A program made the translations under genes and the position numbers. The notes beneath the pieces are model-generated. The model was not told the DNA's origin, made no database searches, and saw nothing but the letters and a program-made list of their open reading frames with translations. From assembly GCA_030430575.1 (NCBI GenBank), contig JAUIKF010000072.1, positions 1 through 36,520 on the forward strand: 36,520 nt of DNA. Direction: 5' to 3'. Origin of the DNA: Bacteroidia bacterium. GTDB taxonomy: Bacteria; Bacteroidota; Bacteroidia; J057. Shown piece after piece: positions 7,149 through 15,315 of this stretch. Numbering within the stretch: the stretch's first letter is position 1; each line of letters begins with the position of its first letter.

Positions 7149-9449
7149 CTAAATTCCCCATCTCACCCCAAGATACCAGCTCCGCCCATCCGCAGGAATG
7201 ATCCCTGGGCCTGGATAGGCTGCCGCACGCCGCGTGAAGTAGCGTGCATCCAGCAGGTTATTGATTCCCGCATGTAACGCAAATTGGCCGATGGTATAGT
7301 TCGCGGAAAGGTCCTGTACACTGTAACTTGGGATCATGCCACGTGTGGCATTGACCACAAATTCAGCGTTTGTCGCATCGCTATAATGTGTCGCAACAAA
7401 ACCAGTCTGATAAGCTAGGCGGAAATCCTTCCAGCGAAAATTAACGCCTGTTTTGAGGCTGAATGGGGGAATGAGTTCTACCTCATTTCCTTTGATGGCA
7501 GTACCACCAGTCAAATATGTACCCCGTAGCAAACTGGCATTGGCAAAAATTGAAAGGGAGATGTTTTCCCTTTTTCCCTTGAGCATTTTCCACACATTCG
7601 CTTCTACATACGTCTCCAATCCAATGATGCGCGCATCCCCAATATTGGTGCGGAAGGCCACGGCCCGTTCCACTACCGCAGGATCGGGAATCACAATTTC
7701 CCCCACGCCAATACGGTCCATGTATTGGAGGTAAAAGAGGCTTGCATCTAGCTGGATAGCGCCTTTAAAGAGTTTGCCGCGGATACCGAGGTCGGCGTTG
7801 AAGCCACGTTCATCTTTGAGGAGGGAATCTACCACCAAATTCGGATTGACGACAGCTAGGTCACTGAAGTTAATAGAGCGATAGTTTTGGGAAAAATTGC
7901 CGTAGATTTCGAGTTTGGGCGTCAGCTTAAAGCCTGTTCCCAGGCCCAAGAGGGCAAAATGCCGCGCATTTTCCTTGGCATCTTCGATCTTCTGCTCAAA
8001 AATCACCTGGCCGCCAGAGATCACCTGGGATTTGAAATAGCCTTCAGACGCCGTTCGGATGTATTCCCAGCGGATGCCGGGGGTAATGGACCAGCGCTTT
8101 GAGAGGTTGAAGAGGTTTTCTGCAAAAACCGCTACATTCCTGCTCGGAAAGGAATAGGATGAACGTTCAAGGTCCAAGGGGTTCAAGAATTCGAAGTCTG
8201 GATCTGCTCCGTCATTGGCGGCACCCTGGCGGCTGTCTGTATGGCCTTGGTAGTAGCGTGCACCGATCAGGAAAGTCGTGATCTGGCCGCCGATCTCATA
8301 GCGATGAATCAGGCGTGTCTCATTGCCAAAATTGCGGTAGATGCCCTGTATCAAATCCCGCTCCCGCAGCGGATCAGGCCGATTGATCGGCCCCAACTCT
8401 CCCAGCGCTTCGCGCTCCGCCGCCAGCACAAATGCGCGATTGTTCAGACGGGTCCTGTCCGAAATCTGGTAGTCCAGATTTAGCGCGGCCAAGTTCCAGT
8501 TTACCTGAAACCAGTTGCGGGTTCGCTTGGACTGACGCGCATTCTGCGAGAATTCGAAGTCCATCAGGCCGCCAGCTTGCTGGGCGAGGTAATCCATATG
8601 GGTGTATTGTAAGCCGATTCGGAGCTTTTCCCCAAATGATTTTTCAAGACTCGCGTAAGCAGTGTTTTGATGAAATCGGCTATTGGGACGCCAACCGTTT
8701 CCTTGCTTGCGCTGTACAAACGCGTAATAGTTCCAGCCCTTTTTGCTGCCGCCTATGCTATTGAAGCTAGACAACAGCCCCCAACTACCAGCCGTATTCT
8801 CCGTCACAAATTCAAACGCCTTCTTCTCTGGGCCTTTTTTGAAAACAAAGTTGAGTAAGCCCCCGAACTGCGGGCCATACTGCAAGGAGGCTGCACCACG
8901 CACGATTTCAATGCGCTTGAGCGCTTGCGTCGGCGGCGTATAATAGCTCTCTGGATAGCCAAGGGCATCTGCGCTGATGTCATATCCGTTTTGGCGGGTA
9001 TTGAAATTGGAAGTGCGGTTGGGGTCGAGTCCCCGAGCACCGATGGCGAGCTGAAGGCCGCCGCCATCATTTTCCCAGATATTGAGGCCGGCAATGCCTT
9101 TGTAGACTTGGCGGGCATTATTGGTCGCGAGGTTGGCGACGACGTGTTTCAGTTCGATGACTTCACTTTTGCGGCCTGCATAGATGGCGGTGCCTTCGAC
9201 GTTGCGCAGCCGTCGGATGTCGAAGGATGCGGTGCCTTGGTCATGGATTTCTACCGTTTCTAAGGATATTTCGAGGCTGTCAGGTGGGGTGGTTTGGGCG
9301 AATGTGAAAAGGGGGAAGAGGAAGAGAATAAACCACGGATTACACAGATTCTCACGGATTTTTTTCTTAATCTGTGTTAATCTGTGCAATCTGTGGTGAA
9401 TTTTCTGGTAAAATCTACTTGGAAGGATATATATAATTGAATCACTCAT
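7149..9449 (-). CDS. TonB-dependent outer-membrane receptor, FecA-like
   Basis: A 766-residue outer-membrane receptor that would import a ferric chelate using TonB energy. After the signal peptide (cleavage near residue 52) come a plug domain (about 80-205, with IGARGLDPNRTSNFNTRQNG and RIEIVRGAASLQYGPQFGG as in Fe(III)-dicitrate receptors) and a beta-barrel to the C-terminus. There is no N-terminal STN signalling domain. The ATG at 9449 overlaps the stop of the upstream HTTM gene as TAATG, which supports this start and suggests translational coupling. The signal peptide has an abnormally long basic N-region, because residues about 18-39 are encoded by a palindromic repeat (9333-9396). It is the last gene of the DUF4856-imelysin-HTTM-receptor operon. 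The substrate is not determined by the sequence. Confidence 0.9.
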   Translation of the reverse strand: MSDSIIYILPSRFYQKIHHRLHRLTQIKKKIRENLCNPWFILFLFPLFTFAQTTPPDSLEISLETVEIHDQGTASFDIRRLRNVEGTAIYAGRKSEVIELKHVVANLATNNARQVYKGIAGLNIWENDGGGLQLAIGARGLDPNRTSNFNTRQNGYDISADALGYPESYYTPPTQALKRIEIVRGAASLQYGPQFGGLLNFVFKKGPEKKAFEFVTENTAGSWGLLSSFNSIGGSKKGWNYYAFVQRKQGNGWRPNSRFHQNTAYASLEKSFGEKLRIGLQYTHMDYLAQQAGGLMDFEFSQNARQSKRTRNWFQVNWNLAALNLDYQISDRTRLNNRAFVLAAEREALGELGPINRPDPLRERDLIQGIYRNFGNETRLIHRYEIGGQITTFLIGARYYQGHTDSRQGAANDGADPDFEFLNPLDLERSSYSFPSRNVAVFAENLFNLSKRWSITPGIRWEYIRTASEGYFKSQVISGGQVIFEQKIEDAKENARHFALLGLGTGFKLTPKLEIYGNFSQNYRSINFSDLAVVNPNLVVDSLLKDERGFNADLGIRGKLFKGAIQLDASLFYLQYMDRIGVGEIVIPDPAVVERAVAFRTNIGDARIIGLETYVEANVWKMLKGKRENISLSIFANASLLRGTYLTGGTAIKGNEVELIPPFSLKTGVNFRWKDFRLAYQTGFVATHYSDATNAEFVVNATRGMIPSYSVQDLSANYTIGQFALHAGINNLLDARYFTRRAAAYPGPGIIPADGRSWYLGVRWGI
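9333..9396. repeat. CACAGATT-type palindromic repeat, copy 2, inside a coding region
   Basis: CCACGGATTACACAGATT at the left and AATCTGTGCAATCTGTGG at the right form a 64-base near-palindrome of the same family as 6382-6451. It lies in frame within the start of the TonB receptor gene and encodes the basic run around QIKKKIREN upstream of the signal-peptide hydrophobic core. Confidence 0.75.
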
Positions 9450-10768
9450 TAGTCATATTTAATCAAAAAATCTTTAGGCCAAAGCCCATCTTTAATCACC
9501 GCCAAATTCACTGAGGGATCGATCAGGCGGCGACTTGTACGGCCATTTAGGGCGACAAACACATCTGCTGTGACGATGGGATTATGTATGTGGTGTTTCC
9601 TTTGGTAGAAGTCTGCAAGAAAGTGGGCATATTGTAGGATAAAGTCGGGCTGTATGGCCATCTGCTTTTCTTGAAAAGTGGTGAGGTAATGGCTGTTGAT
9701 CACTTCGCTCTTACGGCCCGTATCTGGGTCTTGGACGTAGAAGGTGGCTTGGCCTACCTTCTCTACCAACATCACGCGCCAGGCAAATCGGTAGCCTTCT
9801 TCCGTCCAGAGGACATTGCCTGGATATAGGACGTGGCGTAGCGGGAACAGCAGTTGGAAGAGCAAGAATCCTGCAAGCACAACCGGGAAGCCTTGGCTAC
9901 CTTTCTTCAACGAAGGCGTCGGAGACGACTTTTGCACCTGGGCACCTGCCCCTAATAGCTTTGCCCAGACTTTCCGATGGGCTTCTCCTGGGAAGAAGAT
10001 CAAGGTGGAGAAGATCATGATCCAAGGAAAGAGGCCAATGTTGAACAACAAATTGGTCAATAGATGAAATACGACAACTGCCGCATAAGCCCACATGCGC
10101 GTCTTTTTGTACATCAACAAATAAGCTACCGTCAAGTCATAAAAAGCCCCTATCCAACTGAAAAGGTAGGCGGTTTCCGGGAATTGGAAAAAATACCCTA
10201 GGATAGGGATATCAGTATGTTCAGGCAGCCAGACCGCCAAGGGCATGGCATGGAATAGCCAATCCCCATTGAGTTTGTTGAGGCCTGCCCAGGTGTAGAC
10301 CAGGGTGAGTTGGAGGATGAGGACCTGAATGGTCCAGGCAGGAACAGTGGCTCGTCGAATCTTCGGCCAGAGGTGGGCGTCAATCGAATAGGCGCGGTGG
10401 GCGGGGAGGAAGATCAAATAAAGGCCAAGAATGCAGGCGAGGTAGTAGTGGTTGAGGTAATTGGTGGCGTCGAGGAGTTCGGCGTAGGTGAAGGTAAGGA
10501 AAAAGACCACGGTCATGATGCGGTAGAGAAAGCCTATCATGATACAGCCAGCACTCAACGCGATCGCCCCATATAGCCAGTAAATCCCAATTTCACTCGG
10601 AACCGTTACCCATTCAACCCCATAGAATTTGAAAAAGAAGGATGGTTCCCCATAAAGCTTTTCAATCCACCCATTCGTCATAAACCGCAGCGCACCTACC
10701 ATCATCAAGCCGCCAAAGAGGACGCGGAAAGTGATGAGGGGGGTGATGTCTTTGGGGGAAGCTATCAT
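9449..10768 (-). CDS. HTTM-domain (vitamin K-dependent gamma-carboxylase-like) membrane protein
   Basis: A 439-residue integral membrane protein of the HTTM / VKG-carboxylase family. An N-terminal bundle of helices begins MIASPKDITPLITFRVLFGG and carries the family-like segments KLYGEPSFFFKFYGVEWV and LDATNYLNHYYLACILGLY. A C-terminal beta-rich domain has LYPGNVLWTEEGYRFAWRV. The enzymatic activity of bacterial members is mostly unknown. The ATG at 10768 is preferred: the frame extends 54 residues upstream to 10930, but that part is a palindromic repeat. A loop containing SSPTPSLKKGSQGF between the two domains also looks repeat-derived (low confidence). It lies between imelysin and the TonB receptor, overlapping the receptor start by one base, so it is probably part of the iron-uptake module. 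Confidence 0.85.
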   Translation of the reverse strand: MIASPKDITPLITFRVLFGGLMMVGALRFMTNGWIEKLYGEPSFFFKFYGVEWVTVPSEIGIYWLYGAIALSAGCIMIGFLYRIMTVVFFLTFTYAELLDATNYLNHYYLACILGLYLIFLPAHRAYSIDAHLWPKIRRATVPAWTIQVLILQLTLVYTWAGLNKLNGDWLFHAMPLAVWLPEHTDIPILGYFFQFPETAYLFSWIGAFYDLTVAYLLMYKKTRMWAYAAVVVFHLLTNLLFNIGLFPWIMIFSTLIFFPGEAHRKVWAKLLGAGAQVQKSSPTPSLKKGSQGFPVVLAGFLLFQLLFPLRHVLYPGNVLWTEEGYRFAWRVMLVEKVGQATFYVQDPDTGRKSEVINSHYLTTFQEKQMAIQPDFILQYAHFLADFYQRKHHIHNPIVTADVFVALNGRTSRRLIDPSVNLAVIKDGLWPKDFLIKYD

Positions 10769-10817
10769 TTGAATGCATGAGACAAACTTTTTTATGGCAT
10801 TTTTTTTCTCATACTGT

Positions 10818-10903
10818 GTTACTTTTTTTAGAAAAAAGTAACCAAAAAATCGAAACGGGCCAACCAAGGCCAACCCTACAATCCATCCGCCCGCGCCCGT
10901 TTC
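10818..10903. repeat. GTTACTTTTTT / GAAACGGGC double hairpin repeat
   Basis: Two perfect hairpins in series: GTTACTTTTTT (10818-10828) with AAAAAAGTAAC (10832-10842), and GAAACGGGC (10852-10860) with GCCCGTTTC (10895-10903). It lies between the imelysin and HTTM genes of the iron operon, where it could act as an intercistronic attenuator or simply be a dispersed repeat. The open frame of the HTTM gene reads through it, giving a false N-terminal extension. Confidence 0.65.
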
Positions 10904-10977
10904 ATCCCAGCCGCACCTTTTATTGATCATTCTCCCATTTTATCATTTACTCATCTTATCATTTATTCATTTCTCCC

Positions 10978-12099
10978 CTAATCCGAGTCGCTCGGATTAT
11001 CGATATAGGTGATGGAGACACAGAGCACAGACGGCATGTCTGTCTTGAGATTGACGAGGTTTTTAGTCACCTCATTATAAGCGCTTTGCACAGCGGTTGC
11101 ATTGTTGTCGACTGCGTCTGACAAGGGATCTTGAAGCGCGTTGAGCGCTGAGATCGCGGTGGTGAATTGCGCTTGAATCGCAGCATCCAGGAGCTGACCG
11201 TCTTTCATAGCACCTACCTCAACGAGGAGGTCATCAAGGCCGAGGCCATTGACACTGTTTGCCCCACGGCCTAAGTACCAGCTTTCAGCAGCAATCAGGG
11301 CTACTTGGGCAAGTCTTACAGACTCTCCGCTATAAAAGGCTTCCACTTTATCGGGGTTGGTGAATCCCAAGGTGAGTACACCTGAGGGCACGCCAAGCTT
11401 TTCGCGCTTGATGAGTTCGTAGTGCTGATTGAGGTTATTGATAATGAGACTAAGTGATGACCCCGCCGCGATTCCTGTGTTTTGAACAAAAGCATCTCTA
11501 TAAGTGCTTTCCCAGCCAGTGACTGTGTGATCTACCCGTGTTTTGATGTCGGCAATCAGGTCCGTGAGGTAGGTAATATAATTGGCTGCCAAAGGATTGG
11601 TGGTATATTTTTCCAAAATCACCGAATCATTTTCCCCTATTCCATAGAGTAAATAATCGAGTGCAGGAAAGCCCTTGTCATAGGTATCTGGCAAGTCAAA
11701 ATCGTGATTACCAGATTGGATTTGGGCATTTACCACGGCTGTATCTAGCGGAAAATTGTTCACGCTGCTCCGAAGCAAGACTTCTTCTGCCGGCCCAAAT
11801 TCATACTGGGCCACCCGCTGCCAGACGCCATAGGCCTCCAGCCATGCCATGCGCAGGCCGTGAAGGGATTCGCCATTTAGCTGATTGGTAAAATTGTCAG
11901 CCCTGCTGGAAAGGAGGGTCACTCGACCTTGCAAATCCTGATAATTCGGAATGATCAAGTTGTCCGCCATGTGTCGGAACATCGCCTGATGGTCAAAATT
12001 GGGCGAACAATCGTTGGGCATGGAGCCGCCATCGTCCATTTTGCAGGATGCAAAAGAGAGGAGTGTTGCTAGGCCTAGTAAGAAGTATTTGTTCATCAT
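10978..12099 (-). CDS. Imelysin family lipoprotein
   Basis: A 373-residue lipoprotein: signal peptide MMNKYFLLGLATLLSFASC with the lipid-attachment cysteine at about residue 19, then an all-helical imelysin domain (PF09375, related to EfeO/IrpA iron-uptake proteins). The AWLEAYGVWQRVAQYEFG segment is typical. Where canonical imelysins have the metal-binding motif GxHxxE, this protein has GFPALD (about 143-148), with Pro for His and Asp for Glu, so metal binding cannot be assumed. The ATG at 12099 follows the stop of the DUF4856 gene by 6 bases; a TTG at 12105 is the alternative. It probably works at the cell surface or in the periplasm in iron capture alongside the receptor. Confidence 0.88.
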   Translation of the reverse strand: MMNKYFLLGLATLLSFASCKMDDGGSMPNDCSPNFDHQAMFRHMADNLIIPNYQDLQGRVTLLSSRADNFTNQLNGESLHGLRMAWLEAYGVWQRVAQYEFGPAEEVLLRSSVNNFPLDTAVVNAQIQSGNHDFDLPDTYDKGFPALDYLLYGIGENDSVILEKYTTNPLAANYITYLTDLIADIKTRVDHTVTGWESTYRDAFVQNTGIAAGSSLSLIINNLNQHYELIKREKLGVPSGVLTLGFTNPDKVEAFYSGESVRLAQVALIAAESWYLGRGANSVNGLGLDDLLVEVGAMKDGQLLDAAIQAQFTTAISALNALQDPLSDAVDNNATAVQSAYNEVTKNLVNLKTDMPSVLCVSITYIDNPSDSD

Positions 12100-12105
12100 G
12101 ATCAA

Positions 12106-13218
12106 TTAGAAATCGTTCTTTTTGTCAGTTAATCCATAAGCTGCCGCCAGGTCATCTTTGAGTTGTTGAAGGTTTGCTTCTGTGGTTTGGTACAGATTCA
12201 TCGACGAAAAATCTGCACTTCCTGCCAATAGCGTCAGGTATTGATCTACCGTCGCATTGGTAATTTTCTTTGTAGGGTTAAACTGCAAGGAGTAGATAAA
12301 ACCAATCGCTTCAGAAAGGGAGTGGCTACGAAGGGACATGTCGTTAAAATTAGCTATCCCGTCATTGATATAGTGTAGCGCAGAACCTACAGAAATGAGT
12401 TCCCAAACGTCACGCGCTTCGATGATCGCTTCATCTCGTACGGTGAGGTCATCATTGGAAATGGCGGCACGCCCTTTCAGGAAAGCGTCCATCGCTGTCT
12501 GATTACAGCCTAACACGGAATTGCGCTTATTGGAATAATTTCCCCAGAAAGCTAGGCCATCTGTATTGGTAGGGAAGTCGATAGGCACGCCAAAATAGCC
12601 AAAAGCTTCGTCCCAGTGATGTTCCATCTCAGTTCCTTTTCCGTCAGTGACTGTCGTATTGTCAACGTTCATGCGGCCATCACCAAAGTATACTGCCGTT
12701 GATTGATAGTAAAAAGTAGCTCCCATAAGCCCTTTTTCGATCACTTGGGCATGATCCAGGCCGTCATCTCCCACCAAATAACTCTTGCTACCATCGTTGC
12801 TTTCAATTACCCCAGAGATTCCTTCTTCTCCAGGTACCGTTGACTCACTGGCTGTTGCAAGTTCGTCCATCAGGTTTTCAAAAGGGGTCTGAGCTTGCTC
12901 AAAGGTCTTGCTTTTAAGCTGCTTAGAATCCTCATAAGTACCAGCAAACTGGGCATTGGCCGCATCATTGGCAAACATCGCCTTGAGGCGAGCGGCGTCA
13001 AGCGATACGCCAGTAGTTCTGGACATAGCCATATAGCTCTTCATTTCGGCAAGCATCGCCAAACGTTGAGTTTGCCCGCTATAAGAGACATTCTCGAAAT
13101 TGTAAGTCGTAGGAATGGTATAGGTAGGATCTGGTGGCATCTCATCGTCTTTACAAGCCGTGACAAAAACGAGGCAGATGCATAGGAAAAGTAATTGATT
13201 AAAAGAGGTTAATCGCAT
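12106..13218 (-). CDS. DUF4856 domain lipoprotein
   Basis: A 370-residue predicted lipoprotein (lipobox VFVTAC, Cys at about residue 22) of the DUF4856 family. Recognised features are the N-terminal YTIPTTYNFENVSYSGQTQR segment, KGLMGATFYYQS, HHWDEAFGYFG and a helical C-terminal half. No biochemical function is established for the family; in Bacteroidota it is repeatedly found beside imelysin-like lipoproteins and iron-type TonB receptors (recalled family context, not checked here). It is the first gene of the operon, and a good promoter lies about 50-80 bases upstream. Six bases separate its stop from the imelysin start. Confidence 0.85.
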   Translation of the reverse strand: MRLTSFNQLLFLCICLVFVTACKDDEMPPDPTYTIPTTYNFENVSYSGQTQRLAMLAEMKSYMAMSRTTGVSLDAARLKAMFANDAANAQFAGTYEDSKQLKSKTFEQAQTPFENLMDELATASESTVPGEEGISGVIESNDGSKSYLVGDDGLDHAQVIEKGLMGATFYYQSTAVYFGDGRMNVDNTTVTDGKGTEMEHHWDEAFGYFGVPIDFPTNTDGLAFWGNYSNKRNSVLGCNQTAMDAFLKGRAAISNDDLTVRDEAIIEARDVWELISVGSALHYINDGIANFNDMSLRSHSLSEAIGFIYSLQFNPTKKITNATVDQYLTLLAGSADFSSMNLYQTTEANLQQLKDDLAAAYGLTDKKNDF

Positions 13219-13236
13219 ATGTATTTGAATCTTAAT

Positions 13237-13347
13237 TTAGACTAATTATAAATAATGAAAGTGCCACAAAGGTATCCCGCCATTCTTGCGGAGGCAATAC
13301 CTAATCTTGGTTGAATTTGAGGAAGAAGAAGTACCTAATTTTAGGTA
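13237..13347. promoter_or_regulatory. TTAG/CTAA palindromes around the iron-operon promoter (candidate operators)
   Basis: Two palindromes flank the predicted promoter: TTAGACTAA (13237-13245), between promoter and start codon, and TACCTAATTTTAGGTA (13332-13347), upstream of the -33 element. A further half-site, TACCTAA, lies at 13298-13304. TTAGGT/ACCTAA half-sites recall those bound by DtxR/IdeR-type iron repressors, although the half-sites of the upstream palindrome face the opposite way. An iron-responsive role is inference from sequence and location. Confidence 0.4.
13267..13297 (-). promoter_or_regulatory. Predicted Bacteroidota-type promoter of the iron operon
   Basis: Read on the minus strand, TTG (13297-13295), a 20-base spacer and TACCTTTG (13274-13267) match the Bacteroidota primary-sigma pattern TTG-N19-21-TAnnTTTG. 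Transcription would begin near 13260, about 40 bases before the DUF4856 start. Confidence 0.55.
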
Positions 13348-13350
13348 GGG

Positions 13351-13440
13351 GAAAATGTCTGAACGTCTAAGGTCCGATAGTCTGAATGTGTAATCTTTTT
13401 CTCCTCGATCAGACCTTCAGACAATCGGCCGTTCAGACTT
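13351..13440. repeat. GTCTGAACG-type inverted repeat
   Basis: GTCTGAACGTCTAAGG near 13357 pairs imperfectly with the complement of ATCGGCCGTTCAGAC ending near 13438. It is the same family as 2442-2550. The right arm supplies the TGA stop and the last codons of the site-2 protease gene (stop at 13433), so it may be that gene's terminator. Confidence 0.6.
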
Positions 13441-14353
13441 CGCTCGTCCACATACTTGATAGAACAATGGGACCTATGAAGAATAATACCCACAAAATGA
13501 CGAGGGCAACACGCTCGGCCGTCGAGAGGTCATTTTCTGGGGCTTTATTGAGGAGGCTGCGGACTTGAACCGCTATGCGTGTTTCTAGATTGGGATCTAT
13601 TTGATGGTCACCGGGTGCGGGCCCTTTGAGCAAAGGCGTTTGGGTAAGGAGTTCATCTCTGATGCGCCAGTATTCTTCGTCACTGAGTTCTGGGAAACTC
13701 TTTTGATAGTCGATTTGCTGTTTGGCGAGTTCTTTTCGGATGCGATTTTGGCGAAATCGGCCCGTGATGTTCATCAAAAGGAAAAAAGGGATAACGAGCA
13801 GAAAAAGGTTTCTGACATAGATGGCCATCATTACCAGAATAGCTGTCGAGAGAATCATGAATCCAATCTGGATGATCTGATTTCGGGCAAAAAAGAGGGT
13901 TTCGATGAGTCGACCACCATCCAGGGGGGTGAATGGAAGGAGGTTAAATACATTGAGGAAGAGAAAAATCTGCGCGGGGAGTTCTAGCTGTTCCAATTGG
14001 AATTGCCAACTCACCCAATAGAGGATTGCCCCCAAAATGATCCCAGGCACGGGGCCTGCCAAGATGACGATGCTTCGTTGTTTTTGGGAGATTTCATCCT
14101 TTTGCCCCGATACATAAGCCCCCACGAGTGGCAGGAAAAACATCTGGACATCGCGATAGCCAAAATTGCGCATGGCGATGAAATGCCCCATTTCATGGAT
14201 GATCAATACCCCAACAAGCACCAATAGGAAGCGCAAATCCTGGTCAAATACAATGTAGAAAAAGACCATAAACACCGCCAAACTGATCAGGGATCGGTTG
14301 ACAGATGGCGGTCGGGCTTCCGGGAGGGAAGGTTTTGGGGGATAATCTTCCAT
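13433..14353 (-). CDS. Site-2 protease family (M50) membrane metalloprotease
   Basis: A 306-residue intramembrane zinc metalloprotease. The HEMGH motif (53-57) gives two zinc ligands and the catalytic Glu. The second signature NLLPFTPLDGGR (137-148) supplies the Asp ligand (D145), both within membrane segments. About five or six helices are visible, and a soluble stretch (about 205-280) precedes a last helix near the C-terminus (VALVILWVLFFIGPIVLSSM). No PDZ or CBS domain is seen, so it is not a classical RseP. Substrates are unknown. The start at 14353 gives a proline-rich cytoplasmic tail. The stop codon lies in a dispersed inverted repeat. It is divergent from the small cassette at 14481. 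Confidence 0.9.
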   Translation of the reverse strand: MEDYPPKPSLPEARPPSVNRSLISLAVFMVFFYIVFDQDLRFLLVLVGVLIIHEMGHFIAMRNFGYRDVQMFFLPLVGAYVSGQKDEISQKQRSIVILAGPVPGIILGAILYWVSWQFQLEQLELPAQIFLFLNVFNLLPFTPLDGGRLIETLFFARNQIIQIGFMILSTAILVMMAIYVRNLFLLVIPFFLLMNITGRFRQNRIRKELAKQQIDYQKSFPELSDEEYWRIRDELLTQTPLLKGPAPGDHQIDPNLETRIAVQVRSLLNKAPENDLSTAERVALVILWVLFFIGPIVLSSMWTSEV

Positions 14354-14480
14354 AACCTAATCAATAATTTCTTCCCTCAAGTTATGGATTTTTTTGGGAA
14401 AAAGGGTGAGAGGATTTTCAATAAGTAAAATGATTTTGTTTACCCTTATATTTAGCCTCGAATAATAAGCAAACTTATCT

Positions 14481-14711
14481 ATGGTAGATATACGATTTGA
14501 TACAGTTGGGAAAATTAAAAAAGGTGACTATCAAGGATGGTATGTCAAAGTTGTAGATGATAGCCATAAATCAGGGGGGTATTTTATTTATTTGATTCAG
14601 GATATTGACAACAAAAATTCTGAAGGATATGATGAATGGCTTGAGACATTAGAAATTGTACGTGGATACTTTATTGAGTCTAATTGGGAAATTGAATGGG
14701 ATATTAAGTAA
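14481..14711 (+). CDS. Small acidic protein of unknown function, first gene of a two-gene cassette
   Basis: A 76-residue cytoplasmic protein without signal peptide or membrane segment, acidic and aromatic-rich (GWYVKVVDD, GGYFIYLIQD, SNWEIEWDIK at the C-terminus). I do not recognise a family. The stop codon overlaps the start of the next gene as TAATG, so the two are translated together. Size, composition and AT-rich coding unlike the neighbours fit an accessory gene gained by transfer; orphan immunity proteins look like this, but that is only a guess. Confidence 0.65.
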   Translation: MVDIRFDTVGKIKKGDYQGWYVKVVDDSHKSGGYFIYLIQDIDNKNSEGYDEWLETLEIVRGYFIESNWEIEWDIK

Positions 14712-15253
14712 TGAATGACTATCATTTTTACTGTGAGTTTGAAGAAATCTCAGAGATCCTGATCTCATTTCAGGAAAAATTTCAAGTGAAGTTTATTCCT
14801 ATGGGGCTATTCTTAGAATCAGAAATACCAAAGGAAGAGCAAAGTATTTTTGATATCGAGGGACTTGGAAAAATGGAGTCAGGTGATGTCGTTCAGGCTC
14901 TTAGAGTTTTAACACTTCCAAGGGATGCTGAACTCTTTATTCGCAGGGTTCCTCAAAGAAAAGGAGGTACCCGATTCGCAATCGATTTGCTCCAAAATCC
15001 TGTTGCAATCACGATCCACCTAGGTGGCTACTTTGGAGAAAATATACTTTTACCAGGAAGAATTACAACCTTGAAAGGTAGTCTATTTGCCAAACAAGCT
15101 TTAACTTTTATAGGGAAGGAAATAAGAAAAGCTTTTAAGCATCGGGCAGGGGTATATTATATCAGTGCTAATGCTAGACAAGCTTATTTCAACGGATATA
15201 GACTCACACCAAATATTAGGCAGCCTTTAGACTATGATCTAAAGATTGAATAG
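14711..15253 (+). CDS. Protein of unknown function, second gene of a two-gene cassette
   Basis: A 180-residue soluble protein starting MNDYHFYCEFEEISEIL, overlapping the preceding stop by one base. No signal peptide, membrane helix or familiar catalytic motif is visible. The second half is basic (GGYFGENILLPGRITTLKGS, IGKEIRKAFKHRAGVYYISANA), while the 76-residue partner is acidic, so a physical complex between them is plausible. Codon use is markedly AT-rich compared with the flanking protease and membrane-protein genes, suggesting acquisition as a unit. It converges on the gene at 15316 with about 60 bases between. Confidence 0.7.
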   Translation: MNDYHFYCEFEEISEILISFQEKFQVKFIPMGLFLESEIPKEEQSIFDIEGLGKMESGDVVQALRVLTLPRDAELFIRRVPQRKGGTRFAIDLLQNPVAITIHLGGYFGENILLPGRITTLKGSLFAKQALTFIGKEIRKAFKHRAGVYYISANARQAYFNGYRLTPNIRQPLDYDLKIE

Positions 15254-15315
15254 GCAAACGTTACGGGATATGACTTGTTTTTTAGTCAAAAACCCAAAAC
15301 CCAAAACTTCTTTCC

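Noticed and set aside
8925-9263. 112-codon plus-strand frame within the TonB receptor region
   Set aside because: It is antisense to the conserved plug domain and arises from the high-GC coding bias there.
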